Positions 50,433 to 64,000 of a stretch of DNA of 64,000 nt are shown here, piece by piece. The stretch spans positions 2,728,001 through 2,792,000 of the forward strand of contig NC_003076.8 of the NCBI RefSeq assembly GCF_000001735.4. Direction: 5' to 3'. Both the position numbers and the translations under genes were made by a program. Origin of the DNA: Arabidopsis thaliana. Its lineage: Eukaryota; Streptophyta; Magnoliopsida; Brassicales; Brassicaceae. Position 1 is the first letter of the stretch; each line of letters opens with the position of its first letter. Under the pieces are notes generated by a model that was given only the letters and a program-made list of their open reading frames with translations, did no database searches and had not been told where the DNA came from.

Positions 50433-52300
50433 ATGTCGAACATAGACATAGAAGGGATCTTGAAGGAGCTACCTAATGATGGGAGGATCCCAAAGACGAA
50501 GATAGTTTGCACATTAGGACCAGCTTCTCGCACTGTTTCCATGATCGAAAAGCTTTTGAAAGCCGGTATGAATGTGGCTCGCTTCAACTTCTCACATGGA
50601 AGCCATGAATACCATCAAGAGACACTCGACAACCTCCGCTCTGCTATGCATAATACCGGCATTCTCGCTGCTGTCATGCTTGATACTAAGGTTAAACCTC
50701 CCATCTTGTGTTTCCTTTTGCAAGCCTCTTGTGAAATGGATTCTCTTGTCCTGTGAAATGTTAAATCTTTTTTTTCAGTGTTTGGTTATTATTGTTGATG
50801 TGTGCTGTTAGAGTTTATATGTATATTCAAGACCATGGCTTGATCATGGATTTTGTACTATCTGAATTTGTTAAACAAGCCTAGAGAAAACATTTTAGAG
50901 GCTAATCACTTATGATTTCGCTTGTTGAATTCGCAGGGGCCTGAGATTCGTACTGGTTTCTTGAAAGATGGGAACCCTATACAACTGAAGGAAGGTCAAG
51001 AGATTACTATAACCACTGATTATGACATTCAAGGAGACGAATCAACGATATCCATGAGCTATAAAAAGCTGCCTTTGGATGTGAAGCCCGGAAACACCAT
51101 ACTCTGTGCAGATGGAAGCATAAGTCTAGCTGTCTTGTCATGTGATCCTGAGTCTGGAACTGTTAGGTGCCGGTGTGAAAACTCGGCGATGCTTGGTGAA
51201 AGAAAGAATGTGAATCTTCCTGGCGTTGTTGTTGATCTTCCCACTTTGACAGATAAGGATATTGAAGATATTCTCGGTTGGGGTGTTCCGAACAGCATTG
51301 ATATGATTGCTCTTTCGTTTGTCCGTAAAGGTTCGGATCTTGTTAATGTCCGCAAGGTTCTTGGATCTCATGCTAAAAGCATAATGCTCATGTCAAAGGT
51401 ACTTCAAAATTTTCACGTATGGCGATTGCATTTTATGTATATTGAGGTATAAATCTGACTCTTTTCTCTTTGGGTTTGATTTTGTAGGTTGAGAACCAGG
51501 AAGGTGTGATTAACTTTGATGAGATCTTGCGTGAAACAGATGCGTTCATGGTTGCCCGTGGTGATCTCGGGATGGAGATTCCGATAGAGAAGATCTTCTT
51601 GGCTCAAAAGTTGATGATCTACAAGTGTAACCTTGCGGGTAAACCGGTGGTCACAGCCACTCAGATGCTGGAGTCAATGATCAAATCACCTCGGCCAACC
51701 CGAGCTGAAGCCACAGATGTTGCAAATGCTGTTCTTGATGGTACTGACTGTGTGATGCTTAGCGGTGAGAGTGCAGCAGGAGCTTATCCGGAAATAGCTG
51801 TGAAAGTCATGGCTAAGATCTGCATTGAAGCCGAATCCTCGCTTGATTACAACACAATCTTTAAAGAGATGATCCGAGCAACTCCACTTCCAATGAGCCC
51901 ACTCGAGAGTCTTGCATCATCCGCTGTACGGACTGCTAACAAAGCGAGGGCAAAACTCATCATTGTGTTGACACGTGGAGGTTCAACTGCTAATCTCGTG
52001 GCTAAATACAGACCGGCTGTTCCGATTCTGTCAGTGGTTGTCCCGGTTATGACCACTGATTCCTTTGACTGGTCTTGTAGTGACGAGTCACCTGCAAGGC
52101 ATAGTCTGATATACAGAGGTCTAATCCCTATGTTGGCTGAAGGATCTGCAAAGGCAACAGATAGTGAAGCCACCGAAGTTATCATTGAAGCTGCTCTGAA
52201 GTCGGCTACTCAGAGAGGACTGTGCAACCGTGGTGATGCAATCGTGGCGCTGCACCGTATTGGAGCTGCCTCAGTTATTAAGATCTGTGTGGTTAAGTGA
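50433..52300 (+). CDS. Cytosolic pyruvate kinase
   Basis: 510-aa pyruvate kinase (At5g08570), converting phosphoenolpyruvate and ADP to pyruvate and ATP in glycolysis. Exons 50433-50690, 50937-51398 and 51488-52300 join in frame. The N terminus (MSNIDIEGILKELPNDGR) has no transit peptide and leads straight into KTKIVCTLGPASR, so the enzyme is cytosolic. Active-site features are ARFNFSHG, DTKGPEIRTG (across the exon 1/2 junction), VARGDLGMEIP for metal and substrate binding, and the signature TATQMLESM. A B-domain insert lies between. It matches the usual length of plant cytosolic isoforms. It is the downstream neighbour of SPT4-1 and convergent with the EF-hand gene. Confidence 0.97.
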
Positions 52301-52975
52301 GATTACAGACTTCTTTCAATACCTCAAATCTTGGATTGTTGGTAATCGTAACTGAGATTTTGCTTTGTAGCATGAAATAAAGAAAACAGGTCACAATAGT
52401 TCCTGAAACTCTGTTACTTTTAAGATATCTCTCTCTCTTTTTTTTTCTTTCTATTTAGTATTTCAAGTTTATGGATCAAAATCTGCTTCTTATGGCTCAG
52501 TGCTGACCTTTGCATGCATAACACTGTTTACTTCATAAGCTTTGCTTATAAAAGATTAAGCTTCAAAGGTGTTAAATTAAACATACAGAAATGGAGAAAG
52601 CCATCTATAATTGATTGAACAAGATCCAAAGAAAAGTATGTTTCTTTTAGCTGTTCAGAATCATAAATACTCTTCTAACTTCTAAATCACCAGATGATCT
52701 ACGTGAGAGAGATTCGTGCTGGACTCTGCAGTGTAAGAAAAGCCGCAAGTAAGTCAATAACGAAGGTATAGAAGATTAACAATGGTGCCAGATATTCTCG
52801 AGATCACCTGTTTTGTGAGGAATGTTCCTTGAGGATATATTGAACTGAGCCTGATGTTGTTTATTCCTCTGTGTTGTGTATTGAAGAATAACGATTAGTG
52901 TTATAAGTTAAGTTGGGACATATTTCGACAAACTGAATAAGAATAGTTTGTGGCAGATGCTTACAAATTATAAAA
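52301..52975. other. Convergent 3' region
   Basis: 675 bp between the pyruvate kinase stop (+) and the EF-hand gene stop (-). It contains 3'UTRs, with a T-rich run near 52440; no gene is seen. Confidence 0.6.
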
Positions 52976-54961
52976 CTAGCGGAATTCATCGTGGAAACCA
53001 TAATCATCATCAGTGTCATCTTCATCGAAAATGGCACTGTAGAAGACGTATGGATGCTCAATCATCTCTGCCAAAGTCAAACGTCTATCTTTGTCTGAAT
53101 CCGCCTGGACGATTAGAAAAAGAAGAGATAAATCATAAATGTAACATGGAACAATTCAGCAGCTAAATACACCATTTATTTGGAAAGTTATGTACCTGTG
53201 ATATTATATAATCAGCTTGTTGCTTTGCATAATAATGCTCAGTAGGATGGATTTTACTGATAATGGGAAGCAATTCAACGTCTGATAAGTACCTGTAGAT
53301 AAGTGGCAATTATGTTAAGGGATGTATGGTATTAATGGAAATGCTAATCATGGTGTGTACTCGTATATTACGAACCCGTCATCATTTTTGTCAAGCTGAG
53401 AAAACAACTGCTTTGCTGGGCCTTCAGGCAAGTCATGGTAAGGATGCGTAGAATTGTGATTGTCTTCTTCGTAGTTCCTTACAGTGTCAAAGAGGCCGTG
53501 GAAAAACTCTTCGAAACTGATCTTCCCATCTTTATCTGAATCCCTTTCTCTGGGAGAGGGAAGGAGGGGAATCCGTTGATAAACATTAAGCTAAAAGAAA
53601 GGTTCCTCGGAAATAATCATATGACAACCGTACATTACCTTACTTCCTCCTTGCATAACCATAACAGTAACTTTGGGTTCTTGGTGTCAGCAGGATGCAG
53701 AAAGCTAAGGGAATTAACCAGCAAAAACATTGTGAGAAATAGAAAGAAAAAATAACTGATAGTACTAAAAACCTGAAATAGCTCGGTTGATTTCTATCTA
53801 CACTAGAAGAAAACGCTTACTCGTTAAACTCTGTTAAATTCAGAAGACCATCACCATTTGCATCTGATGCATTAAAATGCTCCTCCTTCCACCAGCCCAT
53901 ATCATAGCCAAACGAATTATTATCTGTTAAATTTATAACCAAGTCAGCTAGCAGTCCTAAGAGACAAAAGTGAGATCATTTGCTTAAAATCGCAATCAAA
54001 CTGTGGTCCAGAATAAGGAAAGGATTATTATATAGGTCATAGGCAGAAGAGCTAGAAGTGAAACACAGATTAAAGCAAATCTACTTACAAGACTGTCATC
54101 AAATATTTCTACATGGTCATATTAAGTAGCAAACATTTTAGTCAATGAAACTCAAAGACGAACAGGAAACAGCAGCTCACCCGACTTACGGACCCAAGAC
54201 GGTGGTTCATATTCAGAGAAAGAAATAAAACCATCTTTGTTTCTATCATGAACATCCAGGTCTCGTTGAGTTCTGTGCACAACTTCCTTGGCAGAAGACT
54301 GCATAGTCCACTCAGTCAATTCACTCTCCGTCATAAACCCATCAGCAGGAGAAACATCAATCTTCGGAAACAACAATATCAGCCTGCAAAGTACCATAGC
54401 AATCAAACTCATTCCTTACAAAAATGACATCTTTAGTAAATGCTAAACTAAAATCTTCAAAGATCCAAACTTTGAAGGAAATTGAAGTACACATTGTTGC
54501 AATTAGCGCTCAAAATCAAAGATTGGGAACTGAAGATATATATAAGTATAACCAAACCTATCAGTGACATTGAACTTCTCCTCATCATTTAAGTAATCCT
54601 CAGCATCCATGAATTCTTCCCACTCAGGCTGCGACTCGTGACCAGGTGCATGTTCATGTCCACCACCGGTTGTTTCTTTCTGAGAATGAGAGACAAGCTC
54701 CGGGTGAGAATGCTCAATGTACTGTCGCTCCCACTCCTTATCCTCGCGGCGGCGCTCCATGTCGGCGACAAGAGGATCAAACGGAACTGGATCGTGACGA
54801 GTGGGTTTGAAATTGAAAGAAGACCGGAGTTTTAAGCGGTGATGTTGATTGTGACCACCATGGTGGTGATCGTGGTCACCCTTCTTCTTCGGTGAATAAG
54901 AGACGAGGAAGAGCACCAGGATTCCTACCGTAATGTATAGGATCACCGAAGCTTTACTCAT
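52976..54961 (-). CDS. Multi-EF-hand protein with N-terminal membrane anchor
   Basis: 391-aa calcium-binding protein (At5g08580), reticulocalbin/calumenin-like in layout. Exons: 54961-54558, 54383-54181, 53923-53821, 53704-53639, 53549-53376, 53292-53196, 53104-52976. An N-terminal hydrophobic segment (SVILYITVGILVLFLVSY) followed by KKK suggests a signal anchor into the secretory pathway. A His-rich stretch (GDHDHHHGGHNQHH) comes next. Canonical EF loops are DRNKDGFISFSE, DANGDGLLNLTE, DSDKDGKISFEE and DKNDDGYLSDVE. The last, DSDKDRRLTLAE, has Arg in place of the loop glycine and is probably weak. The tail is acidic and ends DDDYGFHDEFR, not a classical H/KDEL signal. Function is not established. 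Confidence 0.92.
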
Positions 54962-55536
54962 TGGGTATTTTTGTGTAACAGAAGTAGAAAATCTCAGCTT
55001 GAAACCCTAATTTTGTTGGCTGAAAGTTGAGGTTTTTACACTTGGGAAGTGAAGAAGATTAGATCTGTTGGAAAGATGGAGTCTTGCGAATATATATCTA
55101 TAGAAGATTTTGACTCTAGATCTGTTACGACCAAATTAGTCAAATGGTTTGTAGTATTTAAGAGAGAGCCCACAACACACATCAATATTGTACATTTATT
55201 TCTCTAAACGCAATTTAAATGATTAAACGAATTTCTGCTAATTTTGTCATTTCGAGAAGAATTGAAACAACCGTTGGATTCACTTTCAATCAAAGCTTAA
55301 TAATTGAAAAATCTAGCAGATTACACTCCACGTGGTCCAGTCCACCATCTTCTTCGTTTACTCCTTCCTACATCGATATTATACACACATGCGTGTGTAT
55401 TGGATCTCACGATTTCTTATCAATGGAACTCGCTTCTCTTTCTCAGATCCCCATCCAAATCGTTTTATAGGTAGATTAGATAGATAAACTACGGATATAC
55501 TCGAACTCTATCCATTTACGGTATTGATTTGGAAAT
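54962..55536. promoter_or_regulatory. Divergent promoter EF-hand gene / SnRK2.1
   Basis: 575 bp between the start codons. AAACCCTAA (telo-box type) at 55002-55010 lies about 40 bp upstream of the EF-hand ATG, probably within its leader. No coding potential is seen. Confidence 0.5.
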
Positions 55537-57869
<2,333 letters not shown>

Positions 57870-58124
57870 AAAGAAAAATGCTCTCTGTTTCTCTTACTTT
57901 ATTTCTTCTTCAAGAACACTCCTTGGTGAGTTGGTGACTTGCTTCTGGTAAAAAGAAAAACACATTTGTCAAAGCCAAAGGCTGTAAACTACGTGCTGGT
58001 TGTTTCACTTTTAGATTGATGTCGTTGTACTGAGTAATGAGCATGAAACAGAAGGTTTATATTATTATATGATACTATACTATAGGTTTTCGTCTTTGTG
58101 ATGATGATTTCAGTTCACCTATAA

Positions 58125-58212
58125 AATCCGAATAAACCGAATCTGAACAAGATTTATAAACCGAAAATCTGAAAAACCGAAAAGAACGAACCGGATACTA
58201 ACCGAAACCGGG
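58125..58212. repeat. AACCGAA-rich degenerate repeat
   Basis: About six spaced copies of AACCGA/ACCGAA-like heptamers, interspersed with GATTT/TGAA. This is a simple-sequence type often seen in Arabidopsis intergenic DNA. It has no coding frame. Confidence 0.6.
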
Positions 58213-58240
58213 ATTTGAACACTTAAGGTTAAGGGTCGAG

Positions 58241-58248
58241 AAACCCTA
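58241..58248 (+). promoter_or_regulatory. Telo-box upstream of UTP14
   Basis: AAACCCTA lies 50 bp before the start codon. Telo-boxes are characteristic of plant promoters for ribosome biogenesis and translation genes, consistent with UTP14. Confidence 0.55.
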
Positions 58249-58297
58249 CGAAAGTGTATCTCTCTCAATCTCGACAGGTTTCAAAACAGAGACAGTC

Positions 58298-58719
58298 ATG
58301 GGAGGAGGAGAGAAGAGGAAATCTAGTTTCAAAAACCTAGCTAATGCAAAGAAGAGGAGAACAGGACCTCACTTACCTAGCTCAATACTCAAGACCATTG
58401 CGAATGAGAAACGTCCTTTGAACTCTGACGAAGGAGACGATGAGATTGATTCTGCTTACGGTGATTTTTACGAGTACGAAGAAGGTGTGCCTGAAGAGGA
58501 ATCTAGGAAAAACAACCGCTACGAACGCGTCGTTAACTACGAATTCGAGCTTGCAGAGGATTGCGAGGTTTTTCCAAGTCTTACTATTGCAAATTCTTTT
58601 TCTTTTAAGTTGCTGTTAATCGACAAGTAAAGTTGTTTGGGTAACACGTAATAATCTAGGTTAAAACTTGTTTTAAATTGTCTCTTTTTCAACCAAAGGA
58701 TGAAAACGTGGAGTCAGAA

Positions 58720-58755
<36 letters not shown>

Positions 58756-61736
58756 AGGCACTCACGAATGTTGAAAAATGTCACTGAATTGCCAATTTCA
58801 GCCTTTCAAGGTATTGAGACAAGTAAAATTTGAGACAGAGTTTTGCTTTTTTTATCTTCTCTTCAGTGCATTTTTAAGCTCGATCTTATACTCTTCTTTT
58901 TTTTTTTAAGGAGAGAGTAAGAACAAACGTGTAGTCTTTACTGAACCATATCCAGAGTCTGAATTCAATCCTACCCGTGATGTTCTGGAGGGTAAATCCC
59001 TCACCACAATTGATGACTTTATGGAGCCTCTTCAAGGATTACATGGAAATAGCCAACTAAGCAATATGATCTCCCGGATGCGAAAAGATACGCAGTCTCT
59101 TGTTCATGCTCCTCTGCCAAAGCCAGAACAAGAAAGACTGGAACGGGATGTAGCGAATGAACTGGTTTACAAGGGGTTTGATATTTGGGTGCCTCTGGTA
59201 AAAAGGAACAGAGAGGCACCAACTATTTACTTTAACCAAGATGTCAATGTTGGATACTCTACCGTTGGTGCTATAGCATCACAATTTCATCCCAGGACTG
59301 AATTTGAGATGAAAATGGCTTCTCTACTCGATGATCATGAGATTTTGGAGGCTCACAAAGAAGATGGAGCTAGGCTTCTTGAATTCAACGAGGTAAGTTT
59401 TGTGATCTAGTTCATAATTCCCTGCACGCAGAGCTTACTTGACTTGTATGAATATCTGATGTAACTGTTTTTTTATGTTGCAGGTATCTATGGAAGATCA
59501 CATCAAGAGACGTAACCATGTTGCTAAGATGCGGAGCATGCTCTTCCGAGTTGACCTGAAACATAAACGAATCAAGCAGATTAAGTCTAAAACATATCAT
59601 CGCCTTAAAAACAAAGACCTGAATCAATCGGGTGTTGGAGCATTCATGGAGCCAGCAATGGCTAAAGAAGAGGCTAAGAAGCAGGAGGCGAGGCGAGTAA
59701 AGGTGAGTCTATAATTTCTTCACTGATTTTTTCATCAAGACAGTGTAAACAAAGTGATAATTGTCTTATTTGTTCCTATGTTATGTGCTTATATGTGCAG
59801 GAACGTATGACTTTAAAGCACAAAAACACAGGACAATGGGCCAAACGCATGCTAAGCCGTGGACTGAATAGGAAATACGATGTGACTCAGGCAGCTCTAT
59901 CTAAACAACTTCAAATTCATGCTACTTTGTCCAGAAAGATGAACTCCACAAAAGATGAAAGTAGTAGTGATGAGGAAGATTTGAATGATGGTTCAGATCA
60001 GGATACTTCTAAACTGATAGCGGAAGCAAAGGAGAAGATACTGAAAACTGTGGACGATGATGAAGTCCCCATTTCTCGTCTTATGTCATTACCTTTCATG
60101 GTAATTCTTGCTTTGTTTTCTCAAAACACTTTTGAATGTTTTTATTCTGGTTTTCTTTTCCCGCTCATTCATGTTTTTGGTTTGGTTAGGCTCGTGCTGT
60201 GAAAAAGAAAAACGAGGAAGCTAAAGAAGAAGGTAAACGTGATATTGAGGAGTTGGAGAAATTTGGTGGAGCAGAAACCTCTAAAAAGTCCACTAATGTT
60301 GTTGGTAGAAGAGTATTTGGTGCAGAAGCTCCAAAAGAGTCTGAAAAGGAATCAGACAACCTTTTTGATAACAGTGATAGTAGTGACAATGATATGGAAG
60401 ATAATGAGTTAGAGGCTGTAAAAGATAATGCTTCACCTGCTAGAAACACTGAAACCATTATGGAAGCCGAGGTACGTTCTCCGGTTAGTCATTATGGTTC
60501 TTTCTTCTCTCCCTTTGAAAATCTCTGATTAAAACATCTGTTGTTTGATTTCCTGCAGAAGTTGGATGATATTGCTGGAAACCCAGCATCTAAGACAACA
60601 TTTGATGTCGCCTTATATGCATCAGGCTCCTGGAAGAAGGTTTTGTGTGGAGAAAAATATTAATCAGAAGACTTGGGTCTCTCTTTGTTAACTCTTTTTT
60701 GTATGTTATGCAGATGACAGGCTGCAAAAACGCAGAATCCAAAAAAGCTTCAAAGACGCATGTGCCCATTTCGCAGTCCCAAGATAAAAAGGTTTCTTTT
60801 CTTCAAATCACAATGGAATGATACTACTAATTTCTTCCTTAATTTATCCCCGTTCCAGTTTTAGCCTACTCATGTGTTTTTCTTTGCTCGCTTTGTGTAT
60901 TTACTCTTTAAAATCATTTAAGGAATCGAGTGATTCAGAAAGTGATGATTCAGAAAGTGATGATTCAGAGAGTGAAGCAGAGCAAATGGTTGATGGGATT
61001 TTGACATGCGGTTCAAAGGAAACGTATGAAATTCCTTGTCAAGCAGAGCTTGTAAGCCGTGCTTTTGCTGGTGATGACGTTGAAGGTGACTTTGAGAAGG
61101 ATAAGCAAGAGGTACTAAATCAGGAAGTTCCTGAACCCGAGAAACCGGTTCAAGTTGCTGGTTGGGGACATTGGACCAATAACCAAAACAAGAGAGGTTT
61201 ACCATCAAGGATTGTTAGAGAACACGAAGAAGCCAAGAAAACGAGAGAGCAAGCTCTCAGAAAAAGGAAAGACGCTTCTTTCAAACATGTTATCATATCA
61301 GAAAAAGTTGATAAAAAGGTCAGTTCTGTCTCACTTAATATGCTCATTTATAACCATCCGATCGATTCTCATGCTGACATAATCTATTTTTGACAGGCTG
61401 AGAAACTTCAGACAAAGAGTCTACCTTACCCTTACACATCAAAGGAAGTTTTCGAACAAAGTATGCGTATGCCTATAGGACCTGAGTTTAATCCCACAAC
61501 TATTGTTGGAGTTCTAAACCGACCTGAGGTACCCTTTTCATTACTTTGTTAAAACTCTCATCATTAGTAGTATACCCATTTCGCAAAATGTTGCATTTTC
61601 TTAATCATTTTGTGTGCAGGTTGTGAAGAAAGCTGGAGTGATCATTAAACCTGTCAAGTTTGAGGAAGTAAATCCGAATGACGAACACCCTCGTAGCCAT
61701 CAGAAACAAAAACCCAAGAAAAAAGGTGGTAAGTAA
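58298..61736 (+). CDS. UTP14: UTP14, U3 small-subunit processome protein
   Basis: 822-aa nucleolar Utp14 homologue (At5g08600). In yeast it activates the DEAH helicase Dhr1 during 18S rRNA maturation. Exons: 58298-58567, 58699-58810, 58911-59392, 59484-59702, 59801-60100, 60190-60471, 60559-60639, 60714-60791, 60923-61318, 61397-61528, 61620-61736. The basic start (MGGGEKRKSSFKNLANAKKRR) looks like a nuclear/nucleolar signal. Acidic low-complexity tracts include a 12-Asp run. The central conserved part has RNREAPTIYFNQDV, ERMTLKHKNTGQWAKRML and AGWGHWTN. The C-terminal part has PIGPEFNPTTIVGVLNRPEV. The protein is generally charged and coiled-coil-like, as expected for the family. Confidence 0.93.
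58720..58755 (+). repeat. (GAT)12 trinucleotide repeat in UTP14 exon 2
   Basis: Twelve perfect GAT codons encode a run of aspartates. It is in frame and likely to vary in length. Confidence 0.93.
60930..60975 (+). repeat. 15-bp tandem repeat in UTP14 exon 9
   Basis: Three copies of a GATTCAGAAAGTGAT-like unit encode the acidic DSESD pattern. Confidence 0.85.
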
Positions 61737-62340
61737 AACCAATAGAGGTCAGAGCAAAGTAAAGGACCAATGATTTTGCATTCTCAAACTTATTTAGACA
61801 CAAAACTTTGATCCCAACGGTACCATTTTTCTTTGTATTTTTTGTCTTATTTATAAAAGAAACATTTAAAAAGGTTTTATTTCATAGCTCTTCAAATCCT
61901 TGTTCATCACCATTTCTTCCACTAAGAAAAATTGAAAACTTTTTGTCTCCGGGCTTTGGTATGGGCCACTTAGGACTGCACTAAGTATTGAGCCTATAAG
62001 GCCTTTGTGTAACTCTGTTAATATTATCCAGCTTTAAAATTGAACACTCGACAAAGGGTAATTCAGTAATTATAAGGTTTTTCAAAACACTTGTCGTTTT
62101 GTTTACAATTTACATTTTAAGCAATGGGAGCAAACTACATACCGTTTCTTATCTGTTGCACGAAACGGCATCGTTTACTACCAATTATCTTTGCTTCATT
62201 TCCTATCCCTTTAAAACCCTTATCGTGTTTTTTGTTTCATGTAAAACCCCTCTCGACATTTTGCGACTCTTCTTCTCCTTATCCTCTAAATCTCTCACCG
62301 GTCACCGACGACGGGAACTTGGTAGTTACAGGAACAAGAA
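61737..62340. promoter_or_regulatory. UTP14 3' flank and RH26 promoter
   Basis: 604 bp. A TGGGCC site II element lies at 61962-61967. An AAAACCC telo-box-like motif occurs near 62212. The last 150 bp are pyrimidine-rich leader. Short frames here overlap the RH26 leader and show no domain. Confidence 0.5.
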
Positions 62341-64000
62341 ATGTCCTCGAAGTTCCCTCTCGGTGTACGCTTCATCACTCATTCTCTTCCTTGTACTCGT
62401 CTCGCTTCCATGAATTCTGGCGCCCTTATCTATTCATTTCGTTCCGTTCCTGTTCTATCCAAAGCCTTTCCTTTTAGGTTAAAGTACATTGGATTAGGTT
62501 CCCGGGTCAACTTTTCAACCCGACCAGAGAGATCTCAACCCGAATTCGCGCGGCGAAGTGGAGCTGGAGGAGAGATTCGCGCGTCCAAGAGCTTGATTGA
62601 GGATGAGGCAGAGCTTAGTGATTGGGTGAGCGATTTGAGGACTAGTTCGTTGCGCGGGAAGTTCACGAGCGACGAAGATAACGCGGATCCAGAGGTGGTT
62701 CGTAGAAACGTAGACAGGGACACCAGTAGGGGTCCAAGGAGAGGAAGGGAAGGCCAATCTGATAGGTTCGGTGGTGCGAAAAGGGGAAAGGAAGGTGAAA
62801 TGGATAGGTTTGGGAGTCCGAACAGGAGGAGAACCAGCGGCGAGCCTGCTGATTCGTTCGGGAACAAGCGGTTAGGTGATCGAGAAGGTTCAAGGAACGG
62901 TCGTGTTCAAGGAAAGAGTAGTGAGTCGTCTTTTCGTGGAAGGAGTGATAGAAATGTAGATTCAGGGTCGTCTTTTCGTGGAAGGAGTGACAAAAATGTT
63001 GACTCAGGGTCGTCTTTTCGTGGTAGGAATGATAGAAATGTAGATTCAGGGTCGTCTTTTCGTGGAAGGAGTGATAGAAATGTAGACTCAGGGTCGTCTT
63101 TTCGTGGAAGGAGTGATAGAAATGTAGACTCAGGGTCGTCTTTTCGTGGTAGGAATGATAGAAATGTAGACTCAGGGTCGTCTTTTCGTGGTAGGAATGA
63201 TAGAAATGTAGAATCAGGGTTTAGGAGAGAGCCAGGTTCCGAAAACAACAGGGGCTTGGGGAAACAGACAAGAGGCTTAAGCCTGGAAGAGGAAGATAGT
63301 AGTGACGATGACGAGAACAGGGTTGGATTGGGAAACATCGATGATTTGCCTAGTGAAGATAGTAGTGATGAGGATGATGAAAATGATGAGCCTCTTATTA
63401 AGAAAGCGGCTTCTGCTAAGGCTGTTCAGACTGATAAGCCAACTGGTGAACATGTCAAAACTTCAGATTCTTACTTGTCTAAGACAAGGTACATTATTTT
63501 TCACTATGTGACTTACTTTGACCATTTAGTTCTGTTTGATTGATAATATTCTTTATGGTACATGGTTTACAGATTTGATCAATTCCCACTCTCTCCCTTA
63601 TCGCTAAAAGCCATCAAGGATGCGGGATTTGAGACAATGACTGTTGTGCAGGAGGCTACTCTTCCTATCATTCTCCAAGGTGAACTTTTCTTCATGAGCC
63701 TTGTTTACGATGCAAAAAGAAAAAATGCCATGATTTAGAAATGTAGTGACAATTTCTAATTGACGACATCTCACAAGCTTTTACAAATCACGTTGGCAAT
63801 AGCCAATAGGTATTTCAAAGACAACTTAAGAATCTTGAGTATTTCTCTTCCGGATCCCCTCAAATTTGCCATGACTGCCATTTTGTAGCTTGATTGATTG
63901 TTTAAATTCCTCTTAACTCCTTGGTTTCTTCCATGCTCTGTTTTTCCAGGTAAAGATGTCCTAGCCAAGGCCAAAACAGGCACTGGTAAAACCGTTGCAT
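62341..64000 (+). CDS. RH26: RH26, organellar DEAD-box RNA helicase (3' end outside window)
   Basis: N-terminal part of a DEAD-box ATP-dependent RNA helicase (At5g08610, also called PDE340). Exons 62341-63488, 63573-63679 and 63950-64000 (cut by the window edge). The first about 60 residues are Ser/Arg/Phe-rich with almost no acidic residues (MSSKFPLGVRFITHSLPCTR), an organelle-targeting peptide. The pigment-defective name points to plastids. A long Arg/Gly/Ser region with seven 14-residue repeats (SSFRGRSDRNVDSG) follows, then an acidic tract (EEEDSSDDDEN). The helicase core then opens with the Q-motif region (FDQFPLSPLSLKAIKDAGF ... TVVQEATLP) and motif I AKTGTGKT, where the window stops. 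RH25/STRS2 is expected next, outside the window. Confidence 0.93.
62926..63219 (+). repeat. 42-bp in-frame minisatellite, 7 copies, in RH26
   Basis: Seven exact-length 42-bp units encode SSFRGR(S/N)D(R/K)NV(D/E)SG. Variation between units is limited to a few positions (AGTGAT or AATGAT, GGA or GGT, one AAA for AGA, one GAA for GAC). There are no spacers and no frame breaks. Confidence 0.97.

Larger units (their letters stand above)
57870..58297. promoter_or_regulatory. SnRK2.1 3' flank and UTP14 promoter
   Basis: 428 bp. The first half is SnRK2.1 3'UTR. 58125-58212 is rich in AACCGAA-like units. A telo-box sits at 58241, 50 bp before the UTP14 ATG. Confidence 0.6.

Noticed and set aside
62926..63219. 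CRISPR-like repeat array
   Set aside because: The units are contiguous, without spacers, in frame with a DEAD-box protein, and in a plant nuclear genome.
62907..63338. 143-codon minus-strand frame over the RH26 minisatellite
   Set aside because: A 42-bp repeat keeps any frame open on both strands, so this frame is a by-product of the array.

Overview
The window is nuclear DNA of a flowering plant. The evidence is GT-AG introns of 80-1400 bp, AT-rich intergenic DNA, two long PPR genes, a VQ-motif gene, a defensin-like peptide gene, an SnRK2 kinase and a GDSL lipase. The gene order and the exact protein lengths I obtain by splicing (PEX1 1130 aa, ILP1 908 aa, CI51 486 aa, SnRK2.1 353 aa, SPT4 116 aa) match what I remember of Arabidopsis thaliana, upper arm of chromosome 5, loci At5g08450 to At5g08610. 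Locus names are from memory; the exon structures were read from the sequence by joining frames at splice sites, and every complete model closes in frame.

Layout (strand in brackets): HDC1 [-, 3' end cut by the window edge], GDSL esterase/lipase [+], PEX1 [+], VQ31 [+], SLG1 PPR [-], CLPTM1-like membrane protein [+], defensin-like peptide [-], a second PPR [+], MYBS2 [-], complex I 51-kDa subunit CI51 [-], small G-patch protein [+], plastid-type protein of unknown function [+], ILP1 [-], WDR26-type LisH/CTLH/WD40 protein [-], SPT4-1 [+], cytosolic pyruvate kinase [+], EF-hand membrane protein [-], SnRK2.1 [+], UTP14 [+], DEAD-box helicase RH26 [+, 3' end cut by the window edge]. Twenty protein genes fill 64 kb. 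I saw no rRNA or tRNA gene, no recognisable transposon and no CRISPR array.

The genes are mostly housekeeping (chromatin, splicing, transcription elongation, ribosome biogenesis, peroxisome import, respiration, glycolysis) with a few signalling or defence genes. They do not form an operon-like or biosynthetic cluster. SLG1 (as I recall, it edits the mitochondrial nad3 transcript) and CI51 both serve respiratory complex I, but they lie 12 kb apart and I see nothing linking their expression. Several housekeeping promoters share paired TGGGCC/T (site II) elements, and two genes have telo-box motifs near the start.

I did not find an undescribed biological system. The items most worth a second look are structural: an 8-nt micro-exon needed to keep HDC1 in frame; an exact adjacent 129-bp duplication in HDC1; a duplicated first coding exon, with its splice acceptor, in the G-patch gene; a GC-AG intron in SnRK2.1; a 42-bp by 7 in-frame minisatellite in RH26; a start-codon/TATA conflict in the GDSL gene; and a coding exon in CI51 that contains only the ATG.
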